Shown: positions 1 to 13,917, counted from the stretch's first letter. The stretch: 64,000 nt of DNA from Gadus chalcogrammus (GCF_026213295.1 NC_079412.1:21116870-21180869), one strand, 5' to 3'. Numbers and translations: made by a program. The notes: a model not told the origin generated them from the sequence alone.

Positions 1-318
1 TTACATTAACACACGGAATACAATCATGTGTAACACGTGCGGTGGCTGAGGAGTGAGTGACAGCTCTGCATGTGGTGGGCTGCACAGGAGGAGGCGGGAC
101 TAAGGCAGCTGCTTCCAGTCCAAAAAAATGAACCACGCAAGCACTTTGTGTCCTCCATGCAGATGTCAACAGAACCACGCAGTCGTACTGGGGGCTACTG
201 ATCAGAGGTAGAACTGTCAACAGGTACTACTGCGGTGCTGGTGAACACACCAAATATAAGCAGCACTGTCAAAGCTTATAATCAAATGAGAGTATGCATG
301 TACAACCTGACAGCTTAC
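1..318. other. Unique sequence, no gene seen
   Basis: No coding exon, RNA gene or recognisable transposon was found. The sequence runs directly into the tandem array that starts near 319. Confidence 0.4.
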
Positions 319-1140
319 TCTTTAACTCTATCCATTAACTATCTAACTCTGTACATGTATTATCTAACTATAAATGTACGGTAAAATGATGTACGTACTA
401 TTCTGCACATAAGCTATCTAACTCTGTACATGTACTATCTTAGCATATATCTAACTATATACATACACTATCTAACTGTGTACATATACATCTAACTGTA
501 TAAACATGTACTATCTAACTCTGAACATGCACTATCTGACTCTGAACATGCACTATCTAACTCTGCACATTAACTATCTAACTCTGCACATTAACGATCT
601 AACTATACATAAACTATCTAACTCTGCACATTAACTATCTAACTCTGCACATTAACGATCTAACTCTGCACATTAACGATCTAACTATACATAAACTATC
701 TAACTCTGCACATTAACTATCTAACTCTGCACATTAACGATCTAACTCTGCACATTAACGATCTAACTATATATACATAAACTATCTAACTCTGCACATT
801 AACTATCTGACTCTGCACATTAACTATCTGACTCTGCACATTAACTATCTAACTCTGCACATTAACGATCTAACTATATATACATAAACTATCTAACTCT
901 GCACATTAACTATCTAACTCTGCACATTAACGATCTAACTATATATACATAAACTATCTAACTCTGCACATTAACTATCTAACTCTGCACATTAACGATC
1001 TAACTCTGCACATTAACGATCTAACTATATATACATAAACTATCTAACTCTGAACATGTACTATCGAACTCTGCACATTAACTACCTAACTCTGCACATA
1101 AACTATCTAACTCTGCACATTAACTATCTAACTCTGTAGC
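319..1140. repeat. Minisatellite, 20-24 bp unit
   Basis: About 35-40 imperfect copies of a unit close to CTATCTAACTCTGCACATTA. Variant units carrying AACGATCTAACTATA recur at regular intervals, which shows a higher-order pattern of grouped units and expansion by block duplication. No coding potential is visible. Confidence 0.95.
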
Positions 1141-1315
1141 CCATAGCTTTGTACTAAAACAGAGCTACGAGCTCTGTTTTATAACTTAGTCAGCAAGATC
1201 CACACCATGAGGCAGGATTTAATGTAGAGGGAAAATAAACGGCACCAACAGTAAAGCTCATTGTTGGGATTCTTGGCCTGTGTTTGTGGACTGCCTCACA
1301 ATATGCCGCAGGAGT

Positions 1316-2345
<1,030 letters not shown>

Positions 2346-2650
2346 TGACACAAACACACACACACGCATGCATATACACATCCACATACATGGGCACGCA
2401 CATGCGATATACACACACCCACAGGCCTGCACACACATACGTACACACATAGATGCGTGTACACCCACACAGCCACCCACACCAACGCAAACACACATGC
2501 ACACGCAAAATACACCCACACCCACGCACATGTATGCACAAACACACAAATATACCCACACCAACACACGTGTATGCACACACACACAAACACACATGCA
2601 CACACACAAATGCACGTGTAAAAAAACACAGCCACTTAAACACAAGCACA
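2346..2650. repeat. Degenerate CA-rich array
   Basis: Interrupted (CA)n with ACACGTGTATGCACA-like segments repeated. This looks like an old microsatellite that has accumulated substitutions. Open frames on both strands are by-products of the repeat. Confidence 0.8.
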
Positions 2651-2653
2651 CCC

Positions 2654-2866
2654 ACAAGTGGTTCCCAACCTATTTTGAGCCTGTGACCCATTTTCTTTTT
2701 CAAAAGGCGCATTACTTTCACCCAATCAGCTTTTAGTGTCAGGTCTGCTGCACATCAAACATTCCGCTGCTCAAACTTCACGAGAGCTTTCCAGCATATA
2801 GCCACCGACCACGTATGCAGATCAGGTGACCGTAAGGGGAGCGGGACCCACAGGTTGGGAACCGGG
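2654..2866. mobile_element. Possible small non-autonomous hAT element
   Basis: The left end has GTGGTTCCCAACCTATTTTG. Near 2851-2866 the reverse complement reads CCCCGGTTCCCAACCT, so GGTTCCCAACCT forms an inverted terminal motif about 210 bp apart. GTGGTTCCCAACCT-type ends are common in vertebrate hAT elements. I could not define a clean 8-bp target duplication, so boundaries are approximate. Confidence 0.4.
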
Positions 2867-3261
2867 GTCAGGGGCCCAAGACAGGCTGTCTGTCTACAGG
2901 CCCTTATTATGGCCCCCTGAATGAGTGGTACACTGTTGTACTGCTGTAGTACACACAGTCCATCTGACACCGACACTGACCTTAAGACGGTCCGGGGGTT
3001 TGGGGGCGTGGCCTGCGGCTGCCCAGCGTTCCAGAAATAGCATCATCGCGGGAGACGACCAATGAGGGGTCAGCAGGGTCCGCGATCACCCGTCAAAACC
3101 ACAGGGGGCGCCGGTGAAGGGACACCTGAGACTACGAGTCACATGGTCAAGAGCGCCCGGTTTCGACGCCTGACCCATTCACACACTCACACATTCACAC
3201 GTTCACGAGCTCTGGTACTGAGGCGTTCACAAGACGCACGAGACGCCCTGTAGTCAAACAA

Positions 3262-3274
3262 AGACACAGACACA

Positions 3275-3342
<68 letters not shown>

Positions 3343-3345
3343 CAC
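3262..3345. repeat. (AC)n microsatellite
   Basis: Nearly pure dinucleotide run, slightly interrupted at both ends (ACAGAC, ACGCAC). Confidence 0.95.
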
Positions 3346-4260
3346 GGACACGTCATCGCACGTCCACCATTCTCCGGACTCCTGTGACCGACTGACCTAT
3401 GACCCTAACTTATGAGCTCGCTGAGGCCTACAGGCAATCTGAGATTAATTTCCTCAAACGTTGATATCACGAAACGAGATGGGGAATGAGTTGGCCCCGC
3501 AACTTAACGGCAACACCTGACCAAAACGGGGTGTTGCGGTATTATGTCACGGGTGTTGACCGGTGTGAATGGGGAAAGTGACGTCACACCCGCGGCTGTC
3601 ACTCGTTCGCGGGGAGCGAGATAGGGCGAGGCAGAAGGAGGCGGGGGTGGGGGGGGGGTCGAAATCTGCCAATGAGATGAAATTAAATACCGGGTCCTCT
3701 CCGGTATAACGGGCACGAGCACGAACACGCGGGCTTGCGGGGGAACGCGAGTTACTGAACTTCAGCGACCACCTCCCAGACTGTTGTTGGAGCAGATCCT
3801 TTCATCTGGATCCAGGCCGGCAGGAGACCACATACCCCGGGAGACCCTTAGTCCGTCCTGAAGACCACGGAGCTTCTAGTGGATCTGCATCTCCACAGAT
3901 CAAAGGAAGGTCAGAACTTGATCTTTTATTCTGCTCGGTTGATTCTGCTGATCTCATGATGAATGTGGTTTCTGTTGGAAGGCCTGAGAAGCACAGCTCA
4001 AAACATTTAAATGAGTCTTTTATTAGATCCTGAATAATGATTTCACAACACGAGCAGTGGAGTCTTTCACAACTTCAAGTCTATTATCGACCAATAAAAA
4101 GGCTTATTAACTACAGTATCTGATCGATATAGCCATCATCTTCCTCACCGGCCTGGTGAGAACGTAACCTCCGTACCCAAATTGATATATTCATATTCTC
4201 CCAGTTTGATGCAAACACTTTTTCTGAACATGAGTCAGAATTAAAGTTATTAATTATAAC
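3346..4260. other. Upstream region of slc41a3, no exon assigned
   Basis: Unique, moderately GC-rich sequence. It may hold upstream regulatory sequence or 5' UTR exons of slc41a3, but nothing in it can be assigned without transcript data. Confidence 0.3.
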
Positions 4261-4307
4261 CACTCACGTAGCGGACGCCACGCAGTCCGCCTCAAGTCCT
4301 TCTCTGC

Positions 4308-4347
4308 TCCGAGGGGGCGGGACTAGCTCTATTCCAGCCAATCAGGC
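4308..4347 (+). promoter_or_regulatory. Candidate upstream slc41a3 promoter: GC box and CCAAT box
   Basis: GAGGGGGCGGGAC (an Sp1-type GC box) is followed about 20 bp later by AGCCAATCAGG (a CCAAT box). They lie roughly 860 bp upstream of the first coding ATG at 5199. A GCGGTGAGCG sequence near 4582 could be a 5' splice site of a non-coding leader exon. This is inferred from motifs only. Confidence 0.3.
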
Positions 4348-4609
4348 GCAATCCAGCTGTGTAACCATTGGTTACCACCGTGGTGCTATTATGGGGTGCA
4401 TTACACGGCAGACTGACAGAGGGAGATAGTTTCAGCCACTTTCACTTCGGAGGAGATAAGATATTTACCAAAGTCTGGGCGAACCGCCCGGATTCGCGTC
4501 GCGAAGCGCGTTCACGTGGCTCGTATAGCCACGCGTGCACGAGCGGTGCCGGGGAAGACGAGCTGCCCGTCGGAACCGAACGGCGGTGAGCGAACCAACA
4601 GAACAACTG

Positions 4610-4649
4610 TAACGACTAATGACACTAAAAAAAGTGTCATTAGTCGTTA
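4610..4649. repeat. Perfect 17-bp inverted repeat with 6-A loop
   Basis: TAACGACTAATGACACT (4610-4626) and its exact reverse complement (4633-4649) flank AAAAAA. It is a short perfect hairpin of unknown role. It could be a small MITE relic or a structured 5' leader element if it is transcribed. Confidence 0.8.
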
Positions 4650-4735
4650 ATATCCGGCATGTGCATACGATAATAAACGAGTCGACCTAAATGTTGAAAA
4701 ACAAGTAGCGCAATGGCTTCCCTTCACTGACGTTA

Positions 4736-4736
<1 letters not shown>

Positions 4737-4829
<93 letters not shown>

Positions 4830-4857
4830 GTGTGTGTGCGTGTGTGTGTGTGTGTGT
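4737..4857. repeat. (TG)n microsatellite
   Basis: About 60 TG units with a few CG interruptions near the 3' end. It lies about 340 bp upstream of the first slc41a3 coding exon. Confidence 0.95.
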
Positions 4858-5198
4858 CCTCAGTTCCAGTTGGTTCCATCCATCGTTTTCTTCTTTGTTC
4901 TTCATTTAATTCCATCATCTTAATCTCCCCTCTGTTCCAGAGTGGTCTCTTACTCCACCCTTTTGTCCACCACCCTAACAACTCCACACTCGTGCCCAAC
5001 TCCTGGATCACATTACCCAAGACACCACGCCCCCCCCCGCCCCAAACACCACCCAAAACCCCCACCCTGACAACCACCACCACCAACACCACCCCAGACA
5101 CCAACACCACGTCTCCCACCCGGACCACTACCACCACCCGGACCAGCACCCAGACCCCCACCCCCACCCGGACCCCCACCCCCACCCAGACCAGCACC

Positions 5199-5480
5199 AT
5201 GCCGGGCGAGGACTCCCAGCCCCCCCAGGCCAGGCAGAGGAAGAGGAAGGGACGGAGCTCCAAGGCCAAGGGCCGGCCCCCCCCGCTGGGGGCCCCGGAC
5301 GGGGAGGGGCCCCTGCTGGCCCCCCCGGTGCTCGCGGCCCCCAGCCGGGGGCCCCAAGCGGGGCTGCAGGTGCGCATGGAGGAGGAGTCTTCGCGGGCCG
5401 TGTGTCTGCAGGTCCTGCTGCCCTTCCTGCTGGCCGGGATGGGCATGGTGTTGGCCGGGATGGTGCTGGACAGCGTCCAG
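5199..5480 (+). CDS. slc41a3: slc41a3 alternative first coding exon A
   Basis: Solute carrier family 41 proteins are MgtE-related membrane Mg2+ transporters. This exon encodes 94 residues: a basic, Pro/Ala-rich cytoplasmic start (RQRKRKGRSSKAKGR near residues 12-26), a short acidic stretch, and the first membrane segment (about residues 68-92, ending GMGMVLAGMVLDSVQ). It ends in phase 0 at CAG|gtagga and joins the exon at 11876, where family members continue with HW.VF. The ATG at 5199 has A at -3. The open frame extends upstream through a Thr/Pro-rich ACC-repeat tract, but there is no other Met until the TG microsatellite. With the ten shared exons the protein is 479 residues, against about 507 for human SLC41A3 as I recall it. 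The VSRGGVEL and STYLHFWSIPGVLP stretches in later exons resemble SLC41A3 more than SLC41A1 or A2. Confidence 0.88.
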
Positions 5481-5511
5481 GTAGGAGGTGTGTGTGCGTG
5501 TGTGTTTGTGT

Positions 5512-5610
<99 letters not shown>

Positions 5611-5735
5611 GGGGGTTCTTGGGTAGTTGTGTGTCTGAGAGGTGACTTTGTGCCTGGGACGTCTATGTCTGGATTTGTGTTTGTGTGTGTAGTTGAGTGT
5701 GTGTGTGTGTGTGTGGGTCTGGCGTGTGTGTGTAG

Positions 5736-5774
<39 letters not shown>

Positions 5775-5803
5775 TGTGTGTGTGTGTATGTGTGTGTGTG
5801 TAG

Positions 5804-5838
<35 letters not shown>

Positions 5839-5917
5839 GTTGATGTTTCTTTGTCCTCGTTCAACCTATATATCCTTGGATTTGGTTTGCAGCCAAATTG
5901 GCTCTTAAGTAATCACG

Positions 5918-6009
<92 letters not shown>

Positions 6010-6010
6010 T
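5481..6010. repeat. (TG)n tract starting at a donor, then (CA)n
   Basis: The 5' splice site of exon A runs almost directly into interrupted TG repeats (to about 5838). A pure CA tract follows at about 5926-6003. The complementary tracts lie in the same intron and could pair in the pre-mRNA. Confidence 0.95.
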
Positions 6011-6356
6011 ACACACACGAACACACACACACAAACTTCTACCAGTACAATGACCGACAGTATTTAACATGCACCAGAAATGCAATTCTAATTTACTGAT
6101 CATATTTTGTAACAATATATATTGACAGAACCAAGCAGTGGTCTGTGCAGCAAGGTTAGGCGACGTCTTTCTGAGGATGACTGCTTGAAGTGCAGTGCCT
6201 CAGGCCATTACCCACCAAATCCTTGAGAAGCGTGGGGTGATTGGGTGTCGGTACCGCTGCTGGCCACAGAGGGCGCTGTGTTGGACGTTAACACATTAGG
6301 TATTAATGTGTTGTGTTTGGGTCTCCTGAAGAATACAATGTGTTATTAACCTTGAA

Positions 6357-7170
<814 letters not shown>

Positions 7171-7890
7171 AGTGCTTGCCCGCATGACTCCTAGCGCTGC
7201 TGCATTTCCTACCCTGCCTCCGTGTGCACGTCCCTCCTCACTCCTCCTGAGGAAACACTTTATCGGGAGTCTCCTCGCCACTCCGCTGGCGTTTCCTGTT
7301 CTCAGGCGGTAGTCTGGACCAGAGACCCCCGTCCTTACACGGCTCCTGCTCATCATCGTCCTCAGAAGACCCCCCCCCCCTCCCCCAGAGCCCGGGATCC
7401 CGCTGTCGTCTGAGACGTCTACCTGCTGGGTCGTGGGTGAACGGAGAGGAGGAGGACCTGCTGTCTACCTGGACGGTCCCCCTGAACTAGACGGAGGACC
7501 TCCTCGGACCTCGGGCCAGCTGCAGTGGTGTACCGGACGCAGCCCGGCTGGACGTGTTCTGGACCGGAGAGACCTCACGACTCTTTCGACCCTCTGCCTT
7601 TTCCAGGGTGATTTTTTTTTTTTTCCTCGAGGGAAGAATTGACTTTGAACTCCATCCCGGGTTCGAACCTGCCTCGTTTCAGGGATTAACGATTCACCCG
7701 TCTTTCTTTCAAGGCGATTGGAGTTCTTCAGTCGTGGTTGTTTTCTTCAGTGGAAGTCAAAGAGTAGGTCTGGTCGCTTCTGAGGGTCGTGTTGTCGTGG
7801 AGATCTGGAGTTAGGGGGGGGGGGGGGGGGGAACGGACGTCCTGTCAGGAGACGATTCATCGCTGTACCACGCACTCAGGAACCTAGGAC
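7171..7890. other. Intronic sequence, no exon assigned
   Basis: GC-rich, partly C-rich sequence between two purine tracts, including a 17-18 bp G run near 7814-7831. Open frames exist but none shows protein-family resemblance. Confidence 0.4.
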
Positions 7891-8354
7891 CTGAATGAGA
7901 GGGAGAGAGACACAGAAGGGGTGAGAGGCAGACATAGAGAGGAAGAGAGAGAGACATAGAGAAGAGGAGAGGGAGACATAGAGGGGGTGAGAGACAGACA
8001 TAGAGAGGAAGAGAGAGAGACATAGAGAAGAGGAGAGAGACATAGAGAAGAGGAGAGAGAGACATAGAGAAGAAGAGAGAGAGACATAGAAGGGAGAGAG
8101 ACAGAGAAGAAAAGAGATATAGCGAGGAAGAGATAGACACATTGAAGAAGAGAGAGAGACATAGAGAAGAAGAGAGAGAGAGAGAGAGAGAGAGAAGAAG
8201 AAGAGAGAGACATAGAGAAGAGAGAGAAAGATATAGAGAAGAAGAGAGAGGGAGAAGAAGAGAGAGAGACATAGAAAAGAGAGAGAGATATAGAGAAGAA
8301 GAGAGAGGGAGAAGAAGAGAGAGACATAGAGAAGAGAGATAGAGAGAGAGGGAC
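7891..8354. repeat. GA-rich minisatellite
   Basis: Repeats of GAGAGACATAGAGAAGA-type units, about 17-30 bp and variable. This is an imperfect purine array, not a coding region. Confidence 0.9.
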
Positions 8355-8826
8355 AGTTCATTAAACTAGTGACTCAGCTCCTACGGGAGGTGACGCCTCT
8401 CAAAGTTAATGGTCTGGAACCTAAGGGAGAAAACTTCCTCCACAACAAAGTCCTTGAGGAGAGGAGAAGGACGATGTCCGCTGGCTCCCTCGTCTCAAAA
8501 CAGCCCTCGCTCTTTTGTATTATTTAACTGCTCCTCTACGTAACCCCCGGGATGTCTGACGTAATACGTGTCCCATGTACGTAGGAAGATCCATACGTGT
8601 AATCATCAACGTCTTCGTCGTGTCTCCGAAGGTCAACCCGGCCCTTCTTTGATCCCCTCACCTGATTGGCTGTCGACCCCCAGAGTTGTTTATCCAGCAG
8701 GGCTGAGGGAGGTATTAGCCTCCATTGATTGATGTCCTCTCTCCCTCCCCGTCGCTCTGAGTCCACCTTCCATCGATCGTTATCCTCCGCGTCTTAATCA
8801 GTGAGATCAAGAGTCCGGCCCTCCTG

Positions 8827-8872
8827 ACCAATCACAGACTCCCTCGCCACATCACCGGCTGACGTTTTATAT
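8827..8872 (+). promoter_or_regulatory. Candidate internal promoter for slc41a3 exon B
   Basis: GACCAATCACAG (a CCAAT box, about 8827-8836) is followed about 30 bp later by TTTTATAT (a TATA-like box, 8865-8872). The exon B start codon lies about 86 bp further on. An inverted CCAAT (GATTGG) lies near 8663. The spacing suits an alternative promoter. Motif evidence only. Confidence 0.4.
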
Positions 8873-8957
8873 CCCTGGAGGACCATGGGCTAAACAAAGG
8901 TCTCGGATCACTTGAACGCTACACCTCCTCCCCCCCCCCCCACCCCCCACCCTCACC

Positions 8958-9152
8958 ATGGTGGTGACCCGCCTGGAGCTGGAACTCTGCTTCCAGGGCA
9001 GGAAGTTGAGGGGCGTGACCTGGAAGCTGACGCGCTCCGAGCACGGCTTCCTGCCGGAGAGCTCGTGGCGCATCGCGGCCCAGGTGTTGGTTCCCTACCT
9101 GGTGTCCGGGCTGGGGATGGTGTCGGCCGGCATCGTCATGGACCTCATCCAA
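8958..9152 (+). CDS. slc41a3: slc41a3 alternative first coding exon B
   Basis: This encodes 65 residues: a short amphipathic start, then the first membrane segment (about residues 38-62, ending GLGMVSAGIVMDLIQ). The start has a strong context (CACCATGG). It ends in phase 0 at CAA|gtacga, just as exon A does. Its membrane segment aligns with that of exon A (GMGMVLAGMVLDSVQ), so the two exons look like mutually exclusive alternatives, each splicing to the exon at 11876. With the shared exons the protein is 450 residues. If the donor is ignored, the frame stays open only to a stop at 9213-9215. Confidence 0.8.
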
Positions 9153-9440
9153 GTACGAGACGTAGCATTAGGAGACATGTATAGATTTATGTCTATGTCA
9201 TATAGATCTATATAGATATATATATATAGATAAAGGTATCGGCAGACACTACTCTGCTGGCATCGTCATGGACCTCATCCAAGTACGAGACGTAGTATAA
9301 AGAGATTTATCTATAGTTATATCTATATCTATAGAAATGTATATATATAGTTATGTATAGATATATATATAGATAGACGAATAGGTAGACACTACTCTGC
9401 TGGCATCGTCATGGACCTCATCCAAGTACGAGACTTAGTA
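9129..9440 (+). repeat. Three tandem copies of the exon B 3' end and its donor
   Basis: GGCATCGTCATGGACCTCAT plus the following CCAAGTACGAGAC occurs at 9130 (the real exon end), 9260 and 9403. The spacings are 130 and 143 bp. The copies are separated by AT-rich TATAGATA sequence. Donor GT dinucleotides lie at 9153, 9283 and 9426. The extra copies preserve the exon-intron junction exactly. Confidence 0.9.
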
Positions 9441-9529
9441 TCAAGAGATATAGGTGTATATCTATAGACATACATCTATATATAGATATATTTATATAGA
9501 TAAAGGTATCGGTACTTCATGGATTCATA

Positions 9530-11150
<1,621 letters not shown>

Positions 11151-11336
11151 CACAAACACATGCACGGGTGGTGAGAAGGTGGAGGCGAGATTGAGGGGTG
11201 GAGCCATGGGAGGGGGGGGGGGAGGTGGATGGAGGGAGTGTGTGTAGAGGAGGGACGGAGGACAGCAGGACGGAGGGGTGACGAGAGAGAGAGAGCAGAG
11301 ACCCAGTCCTCCTCAGCCGCACCCGTTGACTCCGTC

Positions 11337-11410
11337 TCCCGGGACGGGACGGGACGGGACGGGGGGGGAGGCTGGGCGGGGGGGGAGGCTGGGCGGGGGG
11401 GTGGGGACGG
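11337..11410. repeat. G-rich (GGGAC)n and GGGGGAGGCTGGGC repeats
   Basis: Four GGGAC units, then G runs with two copies of a GAGGCTGGGCGGGG unit. Closely spaced G runs make the + strand a G-quadruplex candidate within the intron RNA. Confidence 0.7.
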
Positions 11411-11499
11411 AGGGTGATGCTGAGAGACGTGGAGCAAGAGGAAAGTAGCTGAGGGAGTCAGGACCAGAATATCAGATGATGTTACACAACCACAGCTGC

Positions 11500-11785
11500 T
11501 GGGAGAGACCAGAGACCAGGGAGGAGGAGACACAGCAAGAGGTGATGATAGGAGAGACCAGAGTGGTGGAGATACAGCAGGAGGGGATGATAGGAGAGAC
11601 CAGAGTGGTGGAGATACAGCAGGAGGGGATGATAGGAGAGACCAGAGACCAGAGTGGTGGAGATACAGCAGGAGGGGATGATAGGAGAGACCAGAGACCA
11701 GAGTGGTGGAGATACAGCAGGAGGGGATGATAGGAGAGACCAGAGACCAGAGTGGTGGAGATACAGCAGGAGGGGATACCAGAGA
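11500..11785. repeat. Minisatellite, about 41-51 bp unit
   Basis: Five to six copies of a unit containing GGAGAGACCAGAGTGGTGGA and GATACAGCAGGAGGGGATGA, with an optional ACCAGAG insertion that alters unit length. It sits about 90 bp upstream of the exon at 11876. Confidence 0.95.
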
Positions 11786-11817
11786 CCTCCACCTTGGTTT
11801 TAAATGTAATATTATAA

Positions 11818-11834
11818 TTGTGTGTGTGTGTGTG

Positions 11835-11870
<36 letters not shown>
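11818..11870. repeat. (TG)n tract at a 3' splice site
   Basis: The TG run ends five bases before the acceptor AGCAG|CACTGG. It occupies the place of a polypyrimidine tract. Confidence 0.9.
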
Positions 11871-11872
<2 letters not shown>

Positions 11873-11875
11873 CAG

Positions 11876-11983
11876 CACTGGGAGGTGTTCCAGGTGATCA
11901 GTGAGATCTTCATCCTGGTTCCTGCTCTGGTCGGCCTGAAGGGGAACCTGGAGATGACCCTGGCAGCCCGGCTGTCCACCGCT
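11876..11983 (+). CDS. slc41a3: slc41a3 shared exon, first MgtE signature
   Basis: This encodes 36 residues in phase 0, starting HWEVFQ and ending LSTA. It carries the family signature [20 protein letters not shown] (residues 110-129 of the 479-residue form), the first half of the first MgtE repeat. It begins after AGCAG preceded by a TG run and ends at ACCGCT|gtacgt. In SLC41 proteins this loop contributes to the ion path. The internal duplicate of the motif is in the exon at 18313. Confidence 0.95.
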
Positions 11984-12203
11984 GTACGTACCTCCCACTA
12001 CCTCCACCTCCACCCTCATCTACCCCCAACACCTCCACCACCTCACATACCCACCTCACTGTCACCCTCATATGCCTACCAATCACCTCCAGTTCTCCTC
12101 CCAAACACCCCCTTCGCCCCATCAGCGTCAGGCCGCCGCCACCTCCACCCCTCAGCAGCCTAACATGTCTACTGTAACGTAGCGTCGGGTACACGGTGCC
12201 TAT

Positions 12204-12481
12204 GGTAAACGGTAAAGGGACTGCATTTATACAGCGCCTCTTTCACCAGTGGCCACTCGTAGCGTTTTTACAATATTGCCCAACATTCACCCATTCATAC
12301 CCACACTCACACACCAACGGCGGCGTCAACCATGCCAGGCGACAGCCAGCTCGTCAGGAGCAGTTAGGGTGGGGTGTCTTGCTCAGGGACACCTCGACAC
12401 TCTTTAGGAGGAGGAGCCAGGGATTGAACTAGCAACCTCCCGGTTACCAGCCAACCCGCTCCACCCCCTGAGCCACGTGCA
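12204..12481 (-). mobile_element. tRNA-derived SINE, minus orientation
   Basis: Read on the minus strand it begins GCACGTGGCTCAGGGGGTGG (A-box-like), has GGTTGCTAGTTCAATCCC (B box), then a conserved body with AGCAAGACACCCC, GAGCTGGCTGTCGCC and a 3' part matching CTGCATTTATACAGCGCC. The same family recurs at 17164, 32175 and 32503. It ends 36 bp before the 72-bp exon at 12518. Confidence 0.85.
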
Positions 12482-12517
12482 TGACGCCTCTTGATGTTGT
12501 CTCTGTTTGTGTCCAAG

Positions 12518-12589
12518 GCCAACACTGGGCAGATGGACGACCCCGACAAACAGTGGACCATGCTGTGCAGCAACCTGGCTCTTATCCAG
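12518..12589 (+). CDS. slc41a3: slc41a3 shared exon, 24 residues
   Basis: This encodes ANTGQMDDPDKQW to ALIQ in phase 0 between GTCCAAG| and CAG|gtaaca. Family members read AANTGQ.DDP followed by SNLALIQVQATVVG across the neighbouring junctions, which fits exactly. It is a small exon whose 3' end (CTCTTATCCAG|gtaaca) has been copied repeatedly into the next intron. Confidence 0.93.
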
Positions 12590-13312
12590 GTAACATCGAT
12601 TTCTAAGAGCCCTAGCTTCCTCTCACAGGTAGCGCTGCTTTAACAGAGCTAGCTGATTAACCTAGCTCTTATCCATGTAACATAGCTACGCTAATAGACC
12701 ACACTTACTCATACAGGCAGCGCTATGCTAACAGAGCTAGCTGATTAAGCTAGCTCTCATCCAGGTAACATAGCTACGCTAATAGACCATGCTAAATCAT
12801 ACAGGTAGCACTACCCTAACAAAGCTAGCTAATTAACCTAGTTCTCATCCATGTAACATAGCTACGCTAATAGACCACACTAACTCATACAGGTAGCGCT
12901 ACGCTAACAGAGCTAGCTGATTAAACTAGCTCTTATCCAGGTAACATAGCTACGCTAATAGACCACGCTAACTCATACAGGTAGAGCTACACTAAGAGAG
13001 CTAGCTGATTAACCTAGTCCTTATCCAGTTAACAAAGATACACTGAAAGGCCTAGATTGTTCATACAGATAGCGCTAGGCTAACAGAGCTAGCTGATTAA
13101 CCTAGGTCTTATCCAGGTAAAACAGATGGCTAATAGACCTTGCTAACTTACCTGGCTGTAGTTCAGCGAGCGCTAACCCTATCAGAGCTAGGTGAACCCC
13201 CTGGCTCTCACGCAGGTAACAAAACAACACTAGCACAGCTAGCTGGTTAACCTGTCTTTCATAGAGGCAGAACAGACCCAGCTGTCTGATTTACCTGTCG
13301 GACAGGTAACAC
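12575..13312 (+). repeat. About 88-bp tandem array made from an exon-intron junction
   Basis: Each unit contains CTAGCTCTTATCCAGGTAAC, which copies the 3' end of the preceding exon and its donor, followed by ATAGCTACGCTAATAGACCA. Intact CAG|GTAA junctions lie with GT at 12590 (authentic), 12765, 12941, 13117, 13216 and 13306. Alternate units have lost it (for example CCAT|GTAAC near 12675). Spacing of 175-176 bp shows a two-unit higher-order period. Confidence 0.9.
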
Positions 13313-13434
13313 AGCCTCCAGATACGTTAGCAGTCAGAGGCGGCCGCGATGCTGCAGGTTCAGACGGATTGAACGTCAACGTGACGTGGTAGTTGGATGA
13401 CTGACGGGCTGTGGTTCTTCGCTCGGACCCCCAG

Positions 13435-13579
13435 GTGCAGGCTACGGTGGTGGGCTTCCTGGCAGCGGTAGCGGCCGTGTGTCTAGGGGCGGTCTCTCGA
13501 GGGGGAGTGGAGCTAGACCAGGCCGCCGTCCTGTGTGCCAGCAGCATCGTCACCGCCTTCGTAGCGGCGCTCTCTCTGG
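13435..13579 (+). CDS. slc41a3: slc41a3 shared exon, membrane segments
   Basis: This encodes VQATVVGFLAAVAAVCLGAV through AFVAALSL (48 codons) and ends in phase 1 at CTGG|gtcagt. It holds two hydrophobic segments around the loop VSRGGVELDQ and the conserved LCASS motif. The VSR.. loop and the CLGAVSR context resemble SLC41A3. Confidence 0.95.
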
Positions 13580-13595
13580 GTCAGTTCTCTCTCTC

Positions 13596-13671
<76 letters not shown>

Positions 13672-13790
13672 GGTCAGTTCTCTCTCTAGGTCAGTTCTCT
13701 CTCTAGGCCAGTTCTCTCTCTAGGCCAGTTCTTTCTCTAGGTCAGTTCTCGCTCTCTCTCTCTTTCAGTTCTCTCTCTCTCTCGATCCAA
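13580..13790 (+). repeat. (CT)n plus 20-bp junction repeat
   Basis: The donor is followed by a CT run, then five copies of a 20-bp unit TTCTCTCTCTAGGTCAGTT-like. Each unit repeats the donor sequence GGTCAGTTCTC of the preceding exon. Three units keep AG|GTCAGT (GT at 13673, 13690, 13741) and two read AGGCCAGT. Confidence 0.9.
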
Positions 13791-13840
13791 TTCAATTCAA
13801 TTCAAAAAAGCTTTATTGACATGAGAAATATACATATATC
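13788..13840. mobile_element. Teleost dispersed repeat end fragment
   Basis: CAATTCAATTCAATTCAAAA followed by AGCTTTATTGACATGA is an end motif widely dispersed in fish genomes. Only the terminal fragment is present. Confidence 0.55.
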
Positions 13841-13917
13841 TCTCTCTCTCTCTGGTATAAAGTGAGACCCTCTCTCTGTCCAGTCTCTGGTATAAAGTTG
13901 TACCCCTCTCCCCACAG

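Noticed and set aside
4746..5198. Thr/Pro-rich open frame upstream of slc41a3 exon A
   Set aside because: It is in frame with exon A, but its only Met lies in the TG microsatellite and the composition reflects ACC repeats. The ATG at 5199 is the sensible start.
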